6,435 bases of DNA from positions 1 through 6,435 of the forward strand of contig JAUXGF010000170.1 of the NCBI GenBank assembly GCA_030622395.1. The letters are read 5' to 3'. The notes beneath the pieces were generated by a model, which made no database searches, was not told the origin of the DNA, and saw only the letters and a list, made by a program, of their open reading frames with translations. Positions 5,027 through 6,435 of this stretch are shown here, in pieces. The DNA is from Calditrichaceae bacterium (GTDB taxonomy: Bacteria; Calditrichota; Calditrichia; Calditrichales; Calditrichaceae). The position numbers were made by a program, and so were the translations under genes. The first letter of the stretch is position 1, and every line of letters starts with the position of its first letter.

Positions 5027-6435
5027 ATGATTGAAATAGTAAAAAAGATATTCAAAAAAATAATTGCTTTTTTTAAAAGAGATAACGCCCCATCCCTTAA
5101 AGATGAATACAATCTGTTAAATAAGATGCCGATGGAGGTTGCCCTGTATGATGTAGAGGGTAATTACACATTTGTTAACCGGCAGTATATTGGAGACAAA
5201 AATATTGCAGATTCTGTAATAGGCAAAGACGATGAATATTATTTCAATTTAACAGGAATTAGTCCGGAATGCGTTTATAAAAGAAAAGGAAGTCTTAAGC
5301 GCGCATTAAAAGAAAAAACGACAATCAGATTTACTGAGACATTGTACTTTCCGGAAAAAAACAAAACTTTATATTATAAAAGATTTTGCCAGCCTGTTTT
5401 TTCGGAAGATGGCGGCGATATAAAAAGTATATGTTTATTCGGCAGCAATATTACCGCAATTATTCACGCCCAAAAAGAGTTAAAATATATAGCCTATCAT
5501 GATAAACTTACCGGCCTAAGAAACAGAGACGCTTTTTATGAGATATTAGATCAGATTATAGTTGAATCGGAACGCGACGTTTCGGGTAAATTAGTAGCTG
5601 TATTATTTTGCGATTTGGACAACTTCAAATTAGTAAACGACTCTTTAGGCCATCATTGCGGCGATCTTGTACTAAAAGAAGTAGCGGAAAGGTTGACGCA
5701 ATGTTTACGAAAATCAGATTATGTTTTTCGTTTTGGGGGGGATGAGTTTACTGCTTTATGTAAAAATATTAAAAAAGACTATGAAGCCGGTAAGGTTGCC
5801 GAAAAGATACTTAAATCAATATCAAAGCCTTATAATATTGAAGGGCATCAAATAACATATTTATCTCCCAGTATAGGAATTGTGCTGTTTCCCAAAGACG
5901 GCATAACCAGAGATGTTTTGGTAAAAAAAGCCGATACGGCGATGTATAACGCCAAAAGTAAAGGGAAAAATAATTTTCAGTTTTTTTCCGGAGATATAAC
6001 CAACAAATCTATTAAAAAAATAAAAATTGAAACTAATCTGAAGGAAGTAATTAAGAAAAAGGATTATGAAAATCAGTTTCAAATATTATATCAACCCATT
6101 GTGGAAAAAAAAATAGACGGCAATTTTGAGATTATTGGTTCTGAGGCTTTATTAAGGTGGAACAATCCGGAATTAGGATTAGTTCTGCCGGATATATTTA
6201 TCCCTGTTGCCGAGGAAACCGATTTAATCAATAGTATTGGAGAGTGGGTATTTTATAAATCGTGTAAAGATTTAAAATTTTTAGCTGATAAATTCAATTA
6301 TCCTATTTATTTGTCTATTAATTATTCTAATAAACAAATAAAATCGCCAAATATAATCAAAAAAATCAAAAAAATTATAAGGGATTTTGAAATTGATCCG
6401 GCGAACTTGCAGTTTGAGCTCAGCGAGGCAAGCTA
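5027..6435 (+). CDS. PAS-GGDEF-EAL cyclic-di-GMP signalling protein (3' end cut by window edge)
   Basis: GGDEF domains make c-di-GMP from two GTP; EAL domains cleave it to pGpG. The reading frame runs 469 codons to the right edge without a stop. Residues 1-18 form a cationic amphipathic stretch. A PAS-like sensor follows (about 28-145: VALYDVEGNYTFVNRQY near the start, ITAIIHAQKEL at the end), joined by a short helix to DKLTGLRNR (from D159). The diguanylate cyclase core has CDLDNFK (metal-binding D196), GHHCGD and an intact GGDEF (G237-F241). RKSD (R228-D231), five residues before it, is a complete product-inhibition I-site. The EAL domain shows EALLRW (E373), SINYSNKQI (N432) and FELSEA (E464). 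Its later motifs, DDFGTG onward, are outside the window, so phosphodiesterase competence cannot be judged. No transmembrane helix is seen. ATG 5027 follows an in-frame TAG at 5012-5014; only a weak AGG lies upstream. Confidence 0.95.
   Translation, partial: MIEIVKKIFKKIIAFFKRDNAPSLKDEYNLLNKMPMEVALYDVEGNYTFVNRQYIGDKNIADSVIGKDDEYYFNLTGISPECVYKRKGSLKRALKEKTTIRFTETLYFPEKNKTLYYKRFCQPVFSEDGGDIKSICLFGSNITAIIHAQKELKYIAYHDKLTGLRNRDAFYEILDQIIVESERDVSGKLVAVLFCDLDNFKLVNDSLGHHCGDLVLKEVAERLTQCLRKSDYVFRFGGDEFTALCKNIKKDYEAGKVAEKILKSISKPYNIEGHQITYLSPSIGIVLFPKDGITRDVLVKKADTAMYNAKSKGKNNFQFFSGDITNKSIKKIKIETNLKEVIKKKDYENQFQILYQPIVEKKIDGNFEIIGSEALLRWNNPELGLVLPDIFIPVAEETDLINSIGEWVFYKSCKDLKFLADKFNYPIYLSINYSNKQIKSPNIIKKIKKIIRDFEIDPANLQFELSEAS

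Noticed and set aside
5861..6082. A 73-residue minus-strand open frame
   Set aside because: It is antisense to the GGDEF-EAL coding sequence. Its hydrophobic look comes from reading AAA-rich lysine codons backwards as phenylalanine.

Overview
The window reads as chromosomal DNA from a low-GC bacterium, most likely of the Bacteroidota/Chlorobiota/Ignavibacteria group. That placement is an inference. It rests on the style of the Mfd protein (its RNA-polymerase-interaction stretch and the 'KLGTAEWDRTKKKTK' segment look like that group), on weak or absent Shine-Dalgarno sequences before three of the four genes, and on AT-rich spacers carrying a palindromic repeat and purine-rich octamer repeats. 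No rRNA, tRNA, CRISPR array, transposase or phage gene was seen.

Layout: (1) 1-2467, minus strand: mfd, the transcription-repair coupling factor. It is read without a frame break for 822 codons and cut by the left edge before its C-terminal domain. (2) 2468-2692: a divergent spacer with a perfect 18-bp hairpin (palindrome copy 1) and two small overlapping hairpins. (3) 2693-3619, plus strand: a 308-residue protein of unknown function with one clear TPR unit. (4) 3715-4554, plus strand: a metallo-beta-lactamase-fold hydrolase of the COG1237 'DHPS-like' family, with a good ribosome binding site, 95 bp after the TPR gene. (5) 4555-5026: a 472-bp spacer. It holds a degenerate 8-bp-period repeat array, palindrome copy 2 in exactly the opposite orientation to copy 1, a small GC hairpin, and an AT-rich stretch with dyads and weak promoter candidates. 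(6) 5027 to the right edge, plus strand: a PAS-GGDEF-EAL cyclic-di-GMP signalling protein, cut in its EAL domain.

How they fit together: the three visible functions (transcription-coupled repair, an uncharacterised TPR/MBL pair, c-di-GMP turnover) do not form an obvious pathway. The TPR and MBL genes may be co-transcribed. The strongest unexplained signal is non-coding. The same 45-bp palindromic element occurs twice, as an exact reverse complement, with its T-rich tails pointing inward around the TPR-MBL pair, and both copies touch the same TGAAGAAT-type octamer repeats. This could be a dispersed palindromic repeat family or the ends of a small mobile cassette. The window alone cannot decide. 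I see no convincing new defence or biosynthetic system here.
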